A DNA stretch of 64,000 nt from Corallincola holothuriorum (GTDB taxonomy: Bacteria > Pseudomonadota > Gammaproteobacteria > Enterobacterales > Neiellaceae). A program made the position numbers and the translations under genes. Shown here one piece after another: positions 1 to 8,787 of the stretch. The notes under the pieces were generated by a model. It did no database searches and was not told where the DNA came from. It worked only from the letters and a program-made list of their open reading frames with translations. Each line of letters opens with the position of its first letter. Within the stretch, counting starts at the first letter, position 1. The stretch is from the NCBI RefSeq assembly GCF_003336225.1, contig NZ_QPID01000001.1, positions 248,001 through 312,000 of the forward strand, read 5' to 3'.

Positions 1-2
1 TA

Positions 3-1697
3 TTAGGGCATGCCATTAAGCAGTTATGGCCAAATTGTAAAATGGCTATCGGGCCGGTGATCGACAATGGCTTTTATTACGACGTTGATCTTGACCATGC
101 GTTGAGCCAAGACGATCTGGATGCGTTGGAAAAACGCATGCTACAGCTGGCAAAAACTAATTACGACGTTGTGAAGAAAAACGTCAGTTGGCAGGAAGCG
201 CGAGATACGTTTGAAGCTCGAGGTGAAAGTTACAAAATCGAGATTTTAGACGAAAACGTGCCAAAAGATTCACAACCCGGCCTTTATCATCATGAAGAGT
301 ATGTTGATATGTGTCGTGGACCTCATGTGCCAAACATGAAGTTCTGCCAGCATTTTAAAGTTCAAAAAGTTGCTGGTGCTTATTGGCGCGGTAATAGTGA
401 CAATAAAATGTTGCAGCGTGTTTATGGCACGGCGTGGGCCGATAAAAAGGCGCTTAAAGCGTATTTGAAACGCTTAGAAGAAGCTGAAAAGCGTGACCAC
501 CGTAAGATCGGTAAAGCGCTGGATCTGTTCCACTGGCAGGAAGAAGCGCCTGGTATGGTGTTTTGGCACGCCGGTGGCTGGACCATTTTCAAAAATCTTG
601 AAGATTTCATGCGTGGCCAGCTGGTGAAGTTTGGTTATGAAGAAATCCGTGCGCCATTGATTCTGGACGTAACGTTGTGGGAAAAGTCAGGTCACTGGGA
701 TAAGTATGGTGACATGATTTTCTCTACCGAATCGGAAAAGCGCGATTATGCGGTGAAACCGATGAACTGTCCTGGTCACTTACAGATCTTTAATCAAGGT
801 TTGAAGTCGTATCGTGATCTGCCATATCGCATGGCCGAGTTTGGATTGGTGCACCGTAATGAGCCGTCTGGATCATTACATGGTTTGATGCGTGTTCGCT
901 CATTCACTCAGGATGATGCTCACGTATTTTGTACTGAAGACCAAGTTCAGCAAGAAGTGTCGGCGTGTATCGAGATGGTGTTTGATACATACAAAACGTT
1001 CGGTTTCGATGAGATTGATGTCAAATTGTCTACGCGTCCTGAGCAACGTGTTGGATCTGATGAGGTTTGGGATAAGTCAGAGCAAGCTTTGGCTGATGCC
1101 TTGGCGGCAAATGATCTTCAATATCAAATTCAGCCAGGCGAGGGCGCCTTCTATGGCCCGAAAATTGAATTTACCTTGTATGACTGTCTTGGTCGCGCTT
1201 GGCAATGTGGCACCATCCAGCTCGATTTTTCTATGCCCGGACGTCTTGGTGCATCTTATATCGGTGAAGATGGTGAACGTCATGAACCTGTGATGATCCA
1301 CCGTGCCATTTTGGGGTCGCTTGAGCGCTTTATTGGTATCTTGACAGAAAACTACGCGGGTTATTTCCCTGATTGGTTGGCACCAACACAAGCAGTCGTC
1401 ATGAATATTACTGATAAACAGGGCGATTATTGCGATGAAGTGGTTAAAAAGTTGAGATCTGAAGGTTTTAGAGCAAATGCGGACTTGAGAAACGAGAAGA
1501 TAGGCTTTAAAATCCGCGAGCATACTCTAAAACGCGTTCCTTATTTATTAGTAGCAGGGGACAAAGAGGTGGAATCTGGTCAAGTGGCTGTTAGAACTCG
1601 CAGAGGTAAAGATCTCGGAGTGATGCCAATTGATGATTTCATCAACCTGCTGAAGGCCAGCGTTTCTGAGAAAAGATTAGATATCGTGGAGGAATAG
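3..1697 (+). CDS. thrS: Threonyl-tRNA synthetase, 5'-truncated by the window edge
   Basis: This is a class II aminoacyl-tRNA synthetase that charges tRNA-Thr in the cytoplasm. The reading frame is open to the left edge: the first codons read [13 protein letters not shown] ahead of the first ATG at 42, which matches the editing-domain HxxxH region, so the ATG at 42 is internal. About 564 residues are present against about 640 in E. coli; the TGS domain and the start of the editing domain are missing. The zinc-site motif MNCPGH lies at 762-779 (Cys at 768), followed by the class II motif 2 region ([11 protein letters not shown]) and a C-terminal anticodon-binding domain. The stop codon is 2 nt before the infC start, as in the conserved thrS-infC-rpmI-rplT operon. 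Identification is secure. Confidence 0.98.
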   Translation, partial: LGHAIKQLWPNCKMAIGPVIDNGFYYDVDLDHALSQDDLDALEKRMLQLAKTNYDVVKKNVSWQEARDTFEARGESYKIEILDENVPKDSQPGLYHHEEYVDMCRGPHVPNMKFCQHFKVQKVAGAYWRGNSDNKMLQRVYGTAWADKKALKAYLKRLEEAEKRDHRKIGKALDLFHWQEEAPGMVFWHAGGWTIFKNLEDFMRGQLVKFGYEEIRAPLILDVTLWEKSGHWDKYGDMIFSTESEKRDYAVKPMNCPGHLQIFNQGLKSYRDLPYRMAEFGLVHRNEPSGSLHGLMRVRSFTQDDAHVFCTEDQVQQEVSACIEMVFDTYKTFGFDEIDVKLSTRPEQRVGSDEVWDKSEQALADALAANDLQYQIQPGEGAFYGPKIEFTLYDCLGRAWQCGTIQLDFSMPGRLGASYIGEDGERHEPVMIHRAILGSLERFIGILTENYAGYFPDWLAPTQAVVMNITDKQGDYCDEVVKKLRSEGFRANADLRNEKIGFKIREHTLKRVPYLLVAGDKEVESGQVAVRTRRGKDLGVMPIDDFINLLKASVSEKRLDIVEE

Positions 1698-1699
1698 CC

Positions 1700-2251
1700 A
1701 TTAAAGGCAAAGGTGGAAGAAGAGGGCCGCTGCAACAGAAGCCCGCAAACCGTTTGAACGAAGAGATCACTCTGTCAGAAGTACGCCTCGTAGGCGTAGA
1801 AGGTGAGCCTCTTGGTGTTGTTACTATCACTGAAGCGTTAGAAGCTTCAACTGCCGCAGGCATGGACTTGGTGGAAATCAGTCCAAACGCAGAGCCGCCG
1901 GTATGTCGAGTGATGGATTACGGTAAGTTCCTCTACGAGAAGAGCAAGGAACAAAAAGAGCAGCGTAAGAAAACCAAACAGATTCAGGTTAAGGAAGTTA
2001 AGTTCCGACCTGGCACAGATGAAGGCGATTACCAGGTAAAACTGCGCAACCTGGTTCGTTTTCTTGAGGCGGGAGACAAGGCCAAAGTCACACTACGTTT
2101 TCGTGGTCGTGAAATGGCCCACCAGGAGCTCGGTATCAAGTTATTGAACCGAATTAAAGAAGACCTGGTTGAGATTTGCCAAGTGGAGTCATTCCCTCAT
2201 CGAGTGGAAGGTCGCCAAATGGTAATGGTACTCGCGCCAATTAAGAAGTAA
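1700..2251 (+). CDS. infC: Translation initiation factor IF-3, AUU start
   Basis: IF-3 binds the 30S subunit, prevents premature 50S joining and proofreads the start codon. The best start is the ATT at 1700. It gives 183 residues beginning [13 protein letters not shown], like the basic N-terminus of E. coli IF-3, and a GGAGG Shine-Dalgarno sits at 1688-1692. A start at the TTG at 1754 would drop this conserved N-terminus. The family signature [20 protein letters not shown] is intact, as is the C-terminal [18 protein letters not shown]. An AUU start is the known basis of IF-3 autoregulation, since IF-3 discriminates against non-canonical start codons. The gene follows thrS by 2 nt and precedes rpmI. 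Confidence 0.97.
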   Translation: MKGKGGRRGPLQQKPANRLNEEITLSEVRLVGVEGEPLGVVTITEALEASTAAGMDLVEISPNAEPPVCRVMDYGKFLYEKSKEQKEQRKKTKQIQVKEVKFRPGTDEGDYQVKLRNLVRFLEAGDKAKVTLRFRGREMAHQELGIKLLNRIKEDLVEICQVESFPHRVEGRQMVMVLAPIKK

Positions 2252-2321
2252 CTCAGGCCTACAAGTGATCGAGAGGTCCGCCTGTTTTGCTATGTATTAA
2301 CGCTCAATGCGGAGTGGCAAA

Positions 2322-2519
2322 ATGCCAAAGATGAAAAGTAACCGAGGTGCTGCAAAGCGCTTCAAAAAAACTGGCTCCGGCCGTTTTAAACATAAACAGT
2401 CTCACCTGCGTCATATCTTGACCAAGAAGAGTACTAAGCGTAAGCGTCAGCTTCGCGCTATGCACTTGGTTGAGAAATGTGATACTAGATCAGTGCAGCG
2501 TATGCTGCCATACGCGTAA
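2322..2519 (+). CDS. rpmI: 50S ribosomal protein L35
   Basis: This is a small basic ribosomal protein of 65 residues, the same length as E. coli L35. The start [18 protein letters not shown] at 2322 is chosen over an in-frame ATG at 2307 because it matches the family N-terminus and has GGAG at 2311-2314. The motif [17 protein letters not shown] and the C-terminal PYA are conserved. It lies 70 nt after infC. In E. coli the infC-rpmI region carries the L20 repressor site; a similar structure may exist between 2252 and 2321 but I cannot confirm it by eye. rplT follows 14 nt downstream. Confidence 0.97.
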   Translation: MPKMKSNRGAAKRFKKTGSGRFKHKQSHLRHILTKKSTKRKRQLRAMHLVEKCDTRSVQRMLPYA

Positions 2520-2533
2520 GGGGAGACTGAACT

Positions 2534-2887
2534 ATGGCACGAGTAAAACGTGGTGTTGTAGCGCGCGCGCGTCACAAGAAGGTATTGGATCAGGCTAAAG
2601 GTTATTATGGTGCACGTTCACGTGTTTACCGCGTAGCCTTTCAGGCGATAACCAAAGCAGGTCAATATGCATACCGTGACCGTCGTCAGCGTAAACGTCA
2701 GTTCCGTCAGCTGTGGATCGCGCGTATTAACGCGGCCGCTCGTCAGAATGGTCTTTCATACAGCCGTTTCATTAACGGTCTGAAGAAAGCATCTATCGAG
2801 ATCGATCGTAAGATCCTGGCAGACATCGCTGTATTCGATCAGTCCGGTTTCGCGGTACTGGTAGAAAAGGCAAAAGCGGCTCTGTAA
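2534..2887 (+). CDS. rplT: 50S ribosomal protein L20
   Basis: L20 is an early-assembly 23S rRNA-binding protein and, in E. coli, the translational repressor of rpmI-rplT. The 117 residues begin [20 protein letters not shown], the usual basic N-terminal extension, and include the family motif [28 protein letters not shown] Shine-Dalgarno lies just upstream. It is the last gene of the operon and is followed within 30 nt by a strong terminator. In E. coli pheM-pheS-pheT-ihfA follow directly, whereas here those genes lie about 11 kb further on. Confidence 0.98.
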   Translation: MARVKRGVVARARHKKVLDQAKGYYGARSRVYRVAFQAITKAGQYAYRDRRQRKRQFRQLWIARINAAARQNGLSYSRFINGLKKASIEIDRKILADIAVFDQSGFAVLVEKAKAAL

Positions 2888-2910
2888 TTTCAGAGAAAGC
2901 TTTATGAATA

Positions 2911-2940
2911 AACGGGAAGTGTTTTCACTTCCCGTTTTTT
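2911..2940 (+). terminator. Rho-independent terminator of the thrS-rplT operon
   Basis: A perfect 11-bp stem is formed by AACGGGAAGTG (2911-2921) and CACTTCCCGTT (2926-2936), with a TTTT loop, running into a T-tract. It lies 23 nt after the rplT stop. Confidence 0.93.
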
Positions 2941-2955
2941 GTGTCTGGAGAAAAG

Positions 2956-3735
2956 ATGCTCGTAGATTCCCACTGCCATCTCGATAAGCTTAAGCTTGAT
3001 GAGTTCGATGGCGATTTGGCAAAAGTGATAAGTGCGGCAAAAGCACAGAGTGTGGAACACATGCTGTGTGTTGGCATTACGCTAGAAACATTTCCTGAAA
3101 TGCTGCGTCAAGTTACCGGTTTTCCAGAAGTATCTGTTTCCTGCGGGGTTCATCCGTTAGATCAGGACTCTATTTGGCAGCAAAGCAAGTTGCTAGAGCT
3201 AGCGTCAGATCCAGCCGTGGTTGCCATTGGTGAGACAGGGCTAGATTATTTCTACGCTGCAGAGTCAAAAGAGAAGCAGAAATTAGCGTTTGCTGGGCAT
3301 CTTGAGGTTGCCAATACGCTTAAGAAGCCGGTGATTATTCATACCCGAGATGCAAAAGAAGATACTTTAGCCATCATGCGAGCCGGTGACGCTGAACAAG
3401 TTGGCGGTGTATTGCACTGCTTCACCGAAAGCTGGGAAATGGCGAAAGCTGCCTTGGATATGGGATTCTATATCTCTATTTCGGGGATCGTGACATTTAG
3501 AAATGCGTCGGCGTTAAGGGATGTGGTGAAACAGGTGCCTTTGGAACGCTTGTTAGTTGAAACGGACTCTCCATATCTGGCGCCAGTGCCACATCGAGGT
3601 CGACAGAATCAACCTGCTTATGTGCGTGATGTGGCGGAATTTGTTGCAGACCTCAAGGGGGTCTCGTTCCAACAATTGGCCAGTGCCACAACTGATAATT
3701 TCTATCGCTTATTTAGTCAAATTAATAGAGGCTGA
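2956..3735 (+). CDS. ycfH: TatD-family metal-dependent hydrolase (YcfH type)
   Basis: This is a cytoplasmic TatD-like TIM-barrel metallohydrolase; family members act as metal-dependent nucleases. The ATG at 2956 (GGAG at 2947-2950) gives 259 residues and removes a five-residue extension from an upstream GTG at 2941. Expected metal ligands are visible: His6 and His8 in DSHCHLD, Glu93 in GETGLDY, His129 in IIHTRDA, His154 in GVLHCFTE, and Asp204 in ETDSPYLAPVPHRG. The sequence follows E. coli YcfH closely rather than TatD itself. In many gammaproteobacteria ycfH follows holB and pilZ; here it stands alone behind the ribosomal operon. Its physiological substrate is not settled. Confidence 0.93.
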   Translation: MLVDSHCHLDKLKLDEFDGDLAKVISAAKAQSVEHMLCVGITLETFPEMLRQVTGFPEVSVSCGVHPLDQDSIWQQSKLLELASDPAVVAIGETGLDYFYAAESKEKQKLAFAGHLEVANTLKKPVIIHTRDAKEDTLAIMRAGDAEQVGGVLHCFTESWEMAKAALDMGFYISISGIVTFRNASALRDVVKQVPLERLLVETDSPYLAPVPHRGRQNQPAYVRDVAEFVADLKGVSFQQLASATTDNFYRLFSQINRG

Positions 3736-3745
3736 TTAGCGTAGT

Positions 3746-3764
3746 GGGGGAGTTAAACTCCCCC
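3746..3764. terminator. Hairpin between convergent ycfH and the coiled-coil gene
   Basis: GGGGGAGT and ACTCCCCC form an 8-bp GC-rich stem with a short loop between the two convergent stop codons. There is no clear T-tract on either side, so a bidirectional terminator role is inferred from its position. Confidence 0.5.
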
Positions 3765-3774
3765 TATGTCAGGC

Positions 3775-5412
3775 TTAGGCTTCTTCTTCGTATTTCTTTA
3801 GTAACGACTCGAGTAACTCCCGGTCATTCCCCTCTTGCAGTTTCATCGCTAATACTTCTATATCTGTCATGATACGATCGCGTTCCCTCACTGCATTTTC
3901 TTTCGCCCCCATTGCGTTAGCAAAGCGCTCTTCAGCCTTAGATAGCTGCTCTAGCAACTCGCTGCGTTCTGAATTCAAAGCGTGATAATCGCGTAGCTTG
4001 GCACTTAACTGTTTACGCTCATCCTCAAACTCTTCAATGTCACTATTGAACTTGCTTTCTATGCTCTCTTTGTCAGTGACTAACTTATCGACTTGTTGTT
4101 GTGTCGCGGCCAATTTTTTCTGTAACTCGGCAGTAGAATCTTTATACCCAGCGACCTCTTGTTTTGCTTTCTCATAGGCCGAGCTATGTTTTTCCACGGC
4201 TTGTTGCATTGCTTGCAACTTAGAGCTGAGTTCATTGTTCTCCTGCTGACAGTTTTTGAGTGTCAGTAGCTCTTTTTTCAAAGCATCCAAACTGCTATTT
4301 GCCTCTGCAAGAGATTGATTACTTTGCTTGAGTTCTATTAGTTCGCTTTCTGTTGTTTCCAGTGAACAACGCTGTTGTTCTATCGTGCTTTCATGACTGC
4401 GGAGTGACGCTTCTATCTGCGCTGACTTAGTTGCTTCAGCTTCTATTCGCTCTTTATATTCCGCCAGAGATGTTTCTTTCGCTTCTAGTGCTGCGCTCAA
4501 CGAACTGATTTGCTCTTCCAGATGAGCAGTTTTTTCTTTCAGTGAAGCTTTCTCTATTAAGCTCTTTTCTTCGGTTGAGTGTTTGCTGCTTAACTGTTTT
4601 TCCAAGACGCTATTTTGTGCCTTTTCCGTCTCTAAGGATTGCTCTAGCGATGCGATTTGGTCATTCGCTTTTTCTATTTCAGATTTTAATGTCGCCAGTT
4701 CTGCATCTTGCAGGCCACTCTTACTGTCAACGTCTGTGCTAACTTCCGAAAGCTCTTGCTCTAATTGTGCGATCCGATCCTGATCTACTTTTGCTTCAGA
4801 TTGATGAGACTTTTTCTGTTGCTCTAACTGTTTACAAAGGTGATAGATCTCTGTTTTTGCCGCTTCAAACTGCTTATGGTACTGATCTGCGTGTAGTTTT
4901 TCTTTTTCTGCACTTTCTCTGAGCATTTTAGTGTTTAACTGAGACGACTTTAATGTGGCGATCTCGATACGAGCCTTGCCAAGGTTTTTCTGCAGTAACT
5001 GCTCAGAACTGACTTTACTCTTCAGTTGCGTTTCCAGAGAAGCGCTGTGCTTACTCAGGGCTTGAAACTGCTTCCGTAATTCAGTGATATCGTCAATATC
5101 TGCAACCGCGGCGTCTATTTCCGCTGACGATGTGCTGACCGAGCCTTTAGTTACGGCGGCTAAGGACAATGCTTGCTGCCATAACTTGGCCGTTAAAATA
5201 TTTAGTTCGGCCGGAAGCTCAGTGACCGTTTTGTCATCGCTGAGCAGCACGTGAGACTTGGCTATTACGTCACTAACAGTGCCGGGTTGAAAACCCGCTT
5301 GTTCGTTAATACGGTTTAGCGTTGCAGGCTTGCACTGGCTAAGCGCATTGGACATGACTTCCAGTAAAGAGATTAGTTGGGGATCTTTTTCAGCGTTTTT
5401 TTGCTCACTCAT
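3775..5412 (-). CDS. Long coiled-coil protein with a KfrA-like N-terminus
   Basis: The product has 545 residues. Residues 1-100 form a compact region ending LPAELNILTAKLWQQALSLA (66-85). That pattern, and the preceding helix-turn-helix-like stretch (LNRINEQAGFQPGTVSDVI), recalls the N-terminal DNA-binding domain of KfrA-type proteins. Residues from about 105 to 530 are almost entirely charged heptad-like coiled coil, rich in Glu, Lys, Gln, Ser and Leu, with very few Pro or aromatic residues. There is no signal peptide or membrane segment, so it should be cytoplasmic, possibly nucleoid-associated. The gene is monocistronic and convergent with ycfH. KfrA similarity is inferred by eye; simple coiled-coil composition could also give false resemblance to SMC-like proteins. 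Confidence 0.7.
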   Translation of the reverse strand: MSEQKNAEKDPQLISLLEVMSNALSQCKPATLNRINEQAGFQPGTVSDVIAKSHVLLSDDKTVTELPAELNILTAKLWQQALSLAAVTKGSVSTSSAEIDAAVADIDDITELRKQFQALSKHSASLETQLKSKVSSEQLLQKNLGKARIEIATLKSSQLNTKMLRESAEKEKLHADQYHKQFEAAKTEIYHLCKQLEQQKKSHQSEAKVDQDRIAQLEQELSEVSTDVDSKSGLQDAELATLKSEIEKANDQIASLEQSLETEKAQNSVLEKQLSSKHSTEEKSLIEKASLKEKTAHLEEQISSLSAALEAKETSLAEYKERIEAEATKSAQIEASLRSHESTIEQQRCSLETTESELIELKQSNQSLAEANSSLDALKKELLTLKNCQQENNELSSKLQAMQQAVEKHSSAYEKAKQEVAGYKDSTAELQKKLAATQQQVDKLVTDKESIESKFNSDIEEFEDERKQLSAKLRDYHALNSERSELLEQLSKAEERFANAMGAKENAVRERDRIMTDIEVLAMKLQEGNDRELLESLLKKYEEEA

Positions 5413-5720
5413 GGCCGTTCATCAGTTCCGGTTGGTAAGAATTTGCCATTTATCTCTCTTACATTAACAACCTGTTATCGAGAGTTGGCTAAACAGGTTT
5501 CATGTTACTGTTAAAGATAGAAAAAAATTGTGATGTTGTGGGCAGAAAAAATGCTCGGGACTATTCCGGGTCCCGAGCCTAGGGGAATGGCTCTATGGAA
5601 GAGCCGTGCGCTAACTAAAAAAACACAAAAGAACTTGGTCAAACTCGTTACTTTGTTGCTTTAGCTAGCTTCAAGTGTAGACATAGATATTTAATGCACC
5701 CAAATTTTCACTTCAGCGCA
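5413..5720. other. 308-bp intergenic region between the coiled-coil gene and rsmF
   Basis: Both flanking genes are on the minus strand. The region should hold the promoter of the coiled-coil gene on the left and the end of the rsmF transcript on the right. Two hairpins are visible, at 5553-5578 and 5589-5605, and AT-rich sequence lies near 5510-5530. I see no open reading frame worth calling. Confidence 0.6.
5545..5578 (-). terminator. Candidate terminator for rsmF on the minus strand
   Basis: GCTCGGGAC (5553-5561) and GTCCCGAGC (5570-5578) form a perfect 9-bp stem. Read on the minus strand, the stem is followed by a run of T (plus-strand A-run 5546-5551), the layout of an intrinsic terminator. 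It lies about 140 nt beyond the rsmF stop. Confidence 0.7.
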
Positions 5721-7148
5721 TTACTTAAAAGTCAGACCCTGGTCACGTACCAACTCTCTTGGCAGCTTGTTCTTTAAGCGTGATCCCGTCACCCTGGCTA
5801 AACCGATCGGTGTGCCGCGATAGGTACAGATGATATCGCCCCGTTTTGCTTGTGAACGATTTTCTATATCCTTGCCCATAAAATAGGCTTCCGCTTCGGG
5901 CGGCGATAATTCATGTTTATTTATCGCTGTTGAGCCAAACGCTATAGCAAATTCATGGGAGATACGTAATTCCTTTCTATGTTGTTCACCCACCTTAATA
6001 CCGAGTCGGTCAAACTTCATTTTAGGGATCATTGGTAACAGAGCATCGGGAAACAGCCATATCTCTCTGTCTCGCTGCCAAAGGCTATGCCCATCTAGGC
6101 TGCATTCATATTGGGCTGTGATCTCCGTTTGAATTTCTGCCTGCTGTTTACGACTGGGGCGGTGGAATGGAAATTTTGCCGGCATCTCTCTGGGGGCTAA
6201 TAGTTTTTTCGGGCATTCTCCATGTTTGCGGAAAGCTGAAACGAAAAAGCCCTCGCTGTCGTAATGGTGTGGCCAGATATGTAAATAGCCTTCTGGGGTC
6301 GCAGCTATTTCGGCGCCATCGAAAAGTTCATTTAGTGGGATAACGTCTATTGCATCGCGATAGGTATTAAGTAGATGCTCGCATACCTGCTGATTTTCCT
6401 GATGATTAAGGGTGCAGGTAGAGTAGATCAGCGTGCCACCAGGTTTTAGTGCCTTAAAGGCACTCTCCATCAATGCTTTTTGAGTATCACTTAGCTCTAC
6501 AACGGACTCTTCTGACCAATTCTTAAAAGCATCGGGATCCTTGCGAATGGTGCCTTCACCAGAGCAGGGGGCGTCGAGCAAGATGGCATCAAACATTTGC
6601 GGCAAATACTCGCCAAATACGCGGCCGTCATAATGGGTCAGCGCGCCGTTTTTAACGCCACAACGGACGAGGTTGGAATATAGGCCTTTGATCCGGCTAC
6701 CTGAATACTCATTGGCAACAAGTACGCCTTTATTGCTCATGATCGCGGCAAGTTGTGTTGTCTTTGAGCCGGGGGCGGCTGCCATATCCAGTACTTGTTC
6801 GAATGGGCGTTCGCCGACCGCATAAGCTAACGCCATTGGTGGCAGCATCGAGCTGGCTTCCTGAATGTAGAATTGCCCATTCATATGCTCAGCAACATTG
6901 CCGAGTGGCGCTTCGTTGTCGTGATCGATCCAATAGCCATCCCGGCACCAAGGGATCGACTTCATTGTCCAAGCATGCCGGTCTGCAATGCATTGGTCAT
7001 CATCGTGATTGGTTTTTAGGCGATTAAAGCGGACACTTTTTCGCAACGGCCTTAAAGTTGCTTCCAGAAAGGCTTTCATTTCTTCCGGCGGAAGTATTTC
7101 TTTAACTTTTTCAAGGAAATCTGTGGGCAGAGTCGTAGGCGTCTTCAC
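5721..7148 (-). CDS. rsmF: 16S rRNA m5C1407 methyltransferase RsmF
   Basis: RsmF is an RNA m5C methyltransferase of the RsmB/RsmF (NOL1/NOP2/Sun) family that modifies C1407 of 16S rRNA. The 475 residues compare with 479 in E. coli. The SAM-binding motif DMAAAPGSKTTQ is at 121-132. The two cysteines of the family are present: Cys195 in LLDAPCSGEG and Cys245 in YSTCTLN. A C-terminal PUA-like domain ends RLKNKLPRELVRDQ. The start is a GTG at 7146-7148; the N-terminal LPTDFLEKVKEILP aligns with the E. coli N-terminus, which supports it although no strong Shine-Dalgarno is visible. It is transcribed divergently from the SpmAB-like gene. Confidence 0.95.
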   Translation of the reverse strand: MKTPTTLPTDFLEKVKEILPPEEMKAFLEATLRPLRKSVRFNRLKTNHDDDQCIADRHAWTMKSIPWCRDGYWIDHDNEAPLGNVAEHMNGQFYIQEASSMLPPMALAYAVGERPFEQVLDMAAAPGSKTTQLAAIMSNKGVLVANEYSGSRIKGLYSNLVRCGVKNGALTHYDGRVFGEYLPQMFDAILLDAPCSGEGTIRKDPDAFKNWSEESVVELSDTQKALMESAFKALKPGGTLIYSTCTLNHQENQQVCEHLLNTYRDAIDVIPLNELFDGAEIAATPEGYLHIWPHHYDSEGFFVSAFRKHGECPKKLLAPREMPAKFPFHRPSRKQQAEIQTEITAQYECSLDGHSLWQRDREIWLFPDALLPMIPKMKFDRLGIKVGEQHRKELRISHEFAIAFGSTAINKHELSPPEAEAYFMGKDIENRSQAKRGDIICTYRGTPIGLARVTGSRLKNKLPRELVRDQGLTFK

Positions 7149-7234
7149 TGGGATATGTCATTCTTTTTAAGCTTAAACAAGATCATACCATAGGCAGATG
7201 AGGGCAGCTTGAAATCGATGGTGAGAAATAGGAT

Positions 7235-8464
7235 ATGTTGAATTTTTTTTGGCTGGCCATGTTTCTTATCGGTGCTGTGTCGGCGATAGGGCAGTGGCTC
7301 ATAAAGAATGATAGCCAGGTGTTCTCACGCGTGATCCAGGCCCTATTTGATGCTGCGAGTTTGTCGATGACCATCGGTATCGGCTTAGCGGGCTTGCTCT
7401 GTTTCTGGTTGGGTTTAATGAAGGTGGCGGAAGCTAGCGGAGTTATCCGCGGTTTGTCGCGGCTGCTAGCCCCCTTATTTGAAAAATTGATGCCGGAGGT
7501 TCCAAGGGGCGACCCTGCGATTGGCGGTGTCACGATGAACCTGGCAGCAAATATGCTCGGTTTAGATAATGCGGCAACGCCATTGGGCATTAAAGCGATG
7601 CAGCAGCTGCATGAACTAAACCCGAACAAAAAAGTGGCATCTAACGCGCAAATACTGTTCTTAGTATTGAATACCTCCTCTGTCACCATATTCCCCGTTA
7701 CCGTGTTTCTCTATCGGGCACAGATGGGCGCTGCAGTCCCTACCGATGTGTTTATCCCTATACTCTTAGCCACTGCTGCATCGACCCTGTCTGGATTAAT
7801 CGCAGTGGCTGTTGTGCAGAAAATCAATTTGTTTAATACAGTCATTATTACCTACGCTGCGGCATTGCTGCTTTTGCTGGGTGCGCCTCTTCTATATCTG
7901 ATGTCGTTGTCGGCGAATGCAATGGCTAATGGCTCAGCGTTTATTGCCAACTTTACCTTGCTTGGTGTTATCTGTGCGCTGCTCTCGACCGCTTGGTACA
8001 AGAAGGTCAATGTGTATGAAACCTTTGTAGAGGGGGCGAAAGAGGGGATTGAGCAAGCATTTAAGATAGTCCCTTACTTGGTCGCCATGCTTTGTGCGAT
8101 TAGCGTGCTAAGGTCATCCGGTGCGTTAGATAGTTTGATCGATGGCATTCGTTATCTCCTCTCTTGGTTTGCTATCGATACGCGATTTGTTGATGCATTA
8201 CCGACGGGTCTACTTAAACCATTTTCGGGTAGCGGCGCCAGAGCGTTAATGATCGAATCTATGGATACCCATGGGGCGGATAGCTTTGTCGGTCGTCTCA
8301 GCTCTGTCATGCAGGGCTCTACTGAGACAACTTTTTACGTACTTGCCGTGTACTTCGGCGCGGTCGGTATTCAGCGTGTTCGGCATGCCGTGACTTGTGG
8401 ATTGATTGCAGACTTTGCGGGTATGACGGCAGCTATTGGTGTTTGTTATTGGATGTTTGGTTAA
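7235..8464 (+). CDS. SpmA-SpmB-like nucleoside-recognition (Gate) domain membrane protein
   Basis: This is a 409-residue polytopic inner-membrane protein. The N-terminal half carries the SpmA signature NLAANMLGLDNAATPLGIKA (about residues 102-121), and the C-terminal half is SpmB-like (EGAKEGIEQAFKIVPYLVAM), so it looks like a natural SpmA-SpmB fusion of the Gate-domain family. In spore formers SpmA and SpmB affect spore core dehydration. The role in non-sporulating gammaproteobacteria is unknown; transport of a small solute is an inference from the Gate fold. It is monocistronic and divergent from rsmF. The start ATG at 7235 has only a weak upstream ribosome site (GAG at 7222-7224 or GG at 7231). 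Confidence 0.85.
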   Translation: MLNFFWLAMFLIGAVSAIGQWLIKNDSQVFSRVIQALFDAASLSMTIGIGLAGLLCFWLGLMKVAEASGVIRGLSRLLAPLFEKLMPEVPRGDPAIGGVTMNLAANMLGLDNAATPLGIKAMQQLHELNPNKKVASNAQILFLVLNTSSVTIFPVTVFLYRAQMGAAVPTDVFIPILLATAASTLSGLIAVAVVQKINLFNTVIITYAAALLLLLGAPLLYLMSLSANAMANGSAFIANFTLLGVICALLSTAWYKKVNVYETFVEGAKEGIEQAFKIVPYLVAMLCAISVLRSSGALDSLIDGIRYLLSWFAIDTRFVDALPTGLLKPFSGSGARALMIESMDTHGADSFVGRLSSVMQGSTETTFYVLAVYFGAVGIQRVRHAVTCGLIADFAGMTAAIGVCYWMFG

Positions 8465-8493
8465 TGCTTGCTAATCAGTAAGCAAAGATAGTA

Positions 8494-8509
8494 CTGTATA
8501 AAAAAACAG
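8494..8509. promoter_or_regulatory. LexA-binding SOS box upstream of yebG
   Basis: CTGTATAAAAAAACAG is an exact CTGT-N8-ACAG match, and the flanks TA and TT also fit the 20-bp consensus. It ends 14 nt before the yebG ATG, so LexA would block the promoter or early elongation. yebG is a known SOS gene in E. coli. Confidence 0.95.
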
Positions 8510-8523
8510 TTAAGGGTCAAGTT

Positions 8524-8781
8524 ATGGCTGTCGTAGTAAAATATGTCGTAGTAAGAAATGGTGAGGAAAAGATGACGTTTACCAGCAAGAAGGAAGCCGA
8601 TGCTTATGATCGTTTGCTTGATATCGCTGATGCAATGTCATCGTACTTGAATGAAAGTGAATTAGGGCTTGGAGATGACCTTTGTGATGCTGTTGGCCAT
8701 TATTTGGCGATGAACAAAGACACGGTTGTGCAATTACTTAAGAGCGGTAAATTGCCCAGTGCCCCTGAGTCAAAAAAGTAG
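8524..8781 (+). CDS. yebG: YebG family SOS-induced protein
   Basis: The 85 residues begin MAVVVKYVVVRNGEEKMTF and continue TSKKEADAYDRLLDIAD, closely matching E. coli YebG (about 96 residues) through the N-terminal half and the KLPS near the C-terminus. The acidic C-terminal tail of the E. coli protein is missing. YebG is DNA-damage inducible and its biochemical role is not firmly known. A perfect LexA box lies immediately upstream. AGGG at 8513-8516 is the ribosome site. The ybgI-like gene starts 6 nt after the stop, suggesting co-transcription. Confidence 0.95.
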   Translation: MAVVVKYVVVRNGEEKMTFTSKKEADAYDRLLDIADAMSSYLNESELGLGDDLCDAVGHYLAMNKDTVVQLLKSGKLPSAPESKK

Positions 8782-8787
8782 GTGGTA

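Noticed and set aside
5589-5605. GGCTC...GAGCC hairpin as a second rsmF terminator
   Set aside because: The stem is only 5 bp and no T-tract follows immediately on the minus strand; the 5553-5578 hairpin is the better candidate.
7183-7689. 168-codon frame antisense to the SpmAB-like gene
   Set aside because: It is a mirror of a well-conserved membrane protein frame and has no recognisable family features.
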